Shown here: in pieces, positions 20,849 through 21,506 of the stretch
Layout: each line of letters opens with the position of its first letter
Position numbering within the stretch: position 1 is the first letter of the stretch
Origin: Sandaracinobacteroides sp041909755
Lineage (GTDB): Bacteria > Pseudomonadota > Alphaproteobacteria > Sphingomonadales > Sphingomonadaceae
NCBI RefSeq assembly: GCF_041909755.1
Contig: NZ_JAYRCW010000044.1
Location: 1 to 21,506 of the forward strand
Direction: 5' to 3'
Length of the DNA stretch: 21,506 nt
Program-made: the position numbers and the translations under genes
The notes under the pieces: generated by a model
The model's database searches: none
Told to the model about the DNA's origin: nothing
Seen by the model: only the letters and a program-made list of their open reading frames with translations

Positions 20849-21402
20849 ATGAAGACGAAGGGCGGCGCATTTCCGGGAAATCATGGCTGCGCCCACGAAG
20901 GCTGCGGCCTGGCGGGTGATTATCGCGCGCCGGTGCGCAGGCCCGGCAGCAGCTTCGCCGCGCCCTCCGGTCCGCCGGAGTGGCAGTATTTCTGCCTGGA
21001 GCATGTCCGTGAGTTCAACGCGAAGTGGAACTATTTCGACGGCATGAGCGAGGAGGCGATCTGGGACGCGCAATCGCCCTATCCCACATGGGACCGGGAA
21101 ACCCGCGCCTTTGCCCACAATGCGATGAACGGCGACATGCGGGTGGACGATGCGCTGGGCGTGCTGNNNNNNNNNNCGCCGAAAGCCCGCTGACGCGCGA
21201 GGACCGGCAGGCACTGTCGAAACTGGGCCTGCCGGAAACGGCGGACATGGCCGAGGTGAAGGCGAAGTTCCGGCAGCTGGCGCGGCGCTATCACCCCGAC
21301 ACCAACAAGGGCAGCCGCGAGCATGAAGCCCGCTTCCAGGCGCTGACGGAAGCCCATGCGCATCTGGAAGCGAGCGACACGTTCAGGCGGCGGACGCGCT
21401 AG
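20849..21402 (+). CDS. J-domain (DnaJ-like) protein, interrupted by an assembly gap
   Basis: From ATG 20849 (AGGGA upstream) the protein begins with an unusual N-terminal domain carrying C-x4-C (Cys14, Cys19) and CLEH (Cys48, His51), a possible zinc site, then conserved aromatic residues (WNYFDGM, PTWDRETRAFA). Ten Ns at 21167-21176 follow DALGVL. After the gap another frame reads AESPLTREDRQALSKLGLPE and a J domain with RRYHPDTNKG (the HPD motif that stimulates DnaK) to the stop at 21402. The two parts are out of frame across exactly ten Ns, so the true gap length differs. Together they form one DnaJ-like co-chaperone of the type found beside bolA and cobS/cobT in alphaproteobacteria. Confidence 0.85.
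21167..21176. other. Run of 10 Ns (assembly gap of unknown length)
   Basis: The Ns lie inside the J-domain gene. The reading frames on the two sides do not match across ten bases, so ten is a placeholder rather than the real distance. Confidence 0.95.
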
Positions 21403-21506
21403 GCCGCATCCTTCATCGCAAGGACATCGGCAGCCTTCAGCGGCTGGACGCCGAAGGCCCAATCCCCCTGCTTCACCTCCTTGATGAGGACCCATGTGAC
21501 GGGGCG
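21399..21506 (-). CDS. C-terminal 35 residues of an unrecognised protein, possibly tautomerase-like
   Basis: The minus strand reads RPVTWVLIKEVKQGDWAFG and then VQPLKAADVLAMKDAA before TAG at 21399-21401; the start lies beyond the right edge. The stop overlaps the J-domain stop, a convergent arrangement as elsewhere in the window, and codon bias matches the neighbours. The VTWVLIKEVKQGDWAFG stretch resembles the end of small 4-oxalocrotonate-tautomerase-like proteins, which often read V-x-I-x-E-V-x3-N-W-G. That is a weak similarity judgement; the coding assignment itself is better supported. Confidence 0.55.
   Translation of the reverse strand, partial: RPVTWVLIKEVKQGDWAFGVQPLKAADVLAMKDAA

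Noticed and set aside
1..21506. A CRISPR array, tRNA or rRNA genes, insertion sequences, prophage or toxin-antitoxin genes
   Set aside because: I looked for regular direct repeats, transposase or integrase motifs and small paired toxin/antitoxin ORFs and saw none; nearly all the space is filled by the genes listed.

Overview
The window is 21.5 kb of GC-rich chromosomal DNA in which nearly every base codes. Gene content, codon bias, many ATGA/GTGA overlaps, a PEP-CTERM protein of the VPEPxxW type, CobT, an oligopeptidase B and Caulobacter-like promoters (GCTA-type -10 boxes) all suggest an alphaproteobacterium, most likely a sphingomonad (Sphingomonadales). This is inferred from protein families, as no rRNA or tRNA gene is present. 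The DNA is from a draft scaffold: a run of 10 Ns lies at 21167-21176, and one poly-C tract probably carries a length error or a real frameshift.

Layout. (1) 1-1833, minus: a lipoprotein glycerophosphodiester phosphodiesterase overlapping a quinone oxidoreductase that runs off the left edge. (2) 1986-4732, plus: a GMC-family FAD oxidoreductase coupled by ATGA overlap to a microsomal-type epoxide hydrolase. (3) 4713-5312, minus: an AT-rich, probably acquired gene for a secreted PEP-CTERM protein. (4) 5427-8877, plus: an EamA-type transporter, an oligopeptidase B with a Tat-like signal, and an acyl-CoA-thioesterase-like hotdog protein. (5) 8867-10825, minus: an ABHD10-like hydrolase, a periplasmic TPR protein and an unrecognised 149-residue protein. 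(6) 10878-12096, plus: a metal-related cluster with a Cys-rich exported protein, a remnant of an outer-membrane barrel protein, a MerP-like protein broken by a poly-C frameshift, and a MerT-like transporter; then RecQ to 13894. (7) 13954-15425, plus: a glycine-zipper exported protein and a soluble-type epoxide hydrolase. (8) 15422-20786, minus: CobT, an SdsA1-like alkylsulfatase, a LysR regulator and a BolA-family protein. (9) 20849-21402, plus: a J-domain protein interrupted by the N gap, then the tail of a minus-strand gene at the right edge.

How it fits together. The best functional units are GMC oxidoreductase plus epoxide hydrolase (possible oxidation and hydrolysis of an alcohol or epoxide substrate), LysR plus alkylsulfatase (with a 21-bp dyad beside the inferred alkylsulfatase promoter), and the MerP/MerT pair with its Cys-rich partner. 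BolA, the J-domain protein and CobT are neighbours of cobS in many alphaproteobacteria. Here they are separated by the sulfatase/LysR pair and cobS is not visible.

No CRISPR array, transposase, integrase, tRNA, rRNA or classical defence system was seen. The longest gene-free stretch is about 150 bases (1834-1985), and it holds divergent promoter signals. I do not see a clearly new multi-gene system. The most interesting signals are small: a recurrent GCTA-box placed 5-8 nt before start codons (leaderless transcripts), a possible 9-codon leader peptide before the GMC gene, the AT-rich PEP-CTERM insertion, and the disrupted metal cluster.
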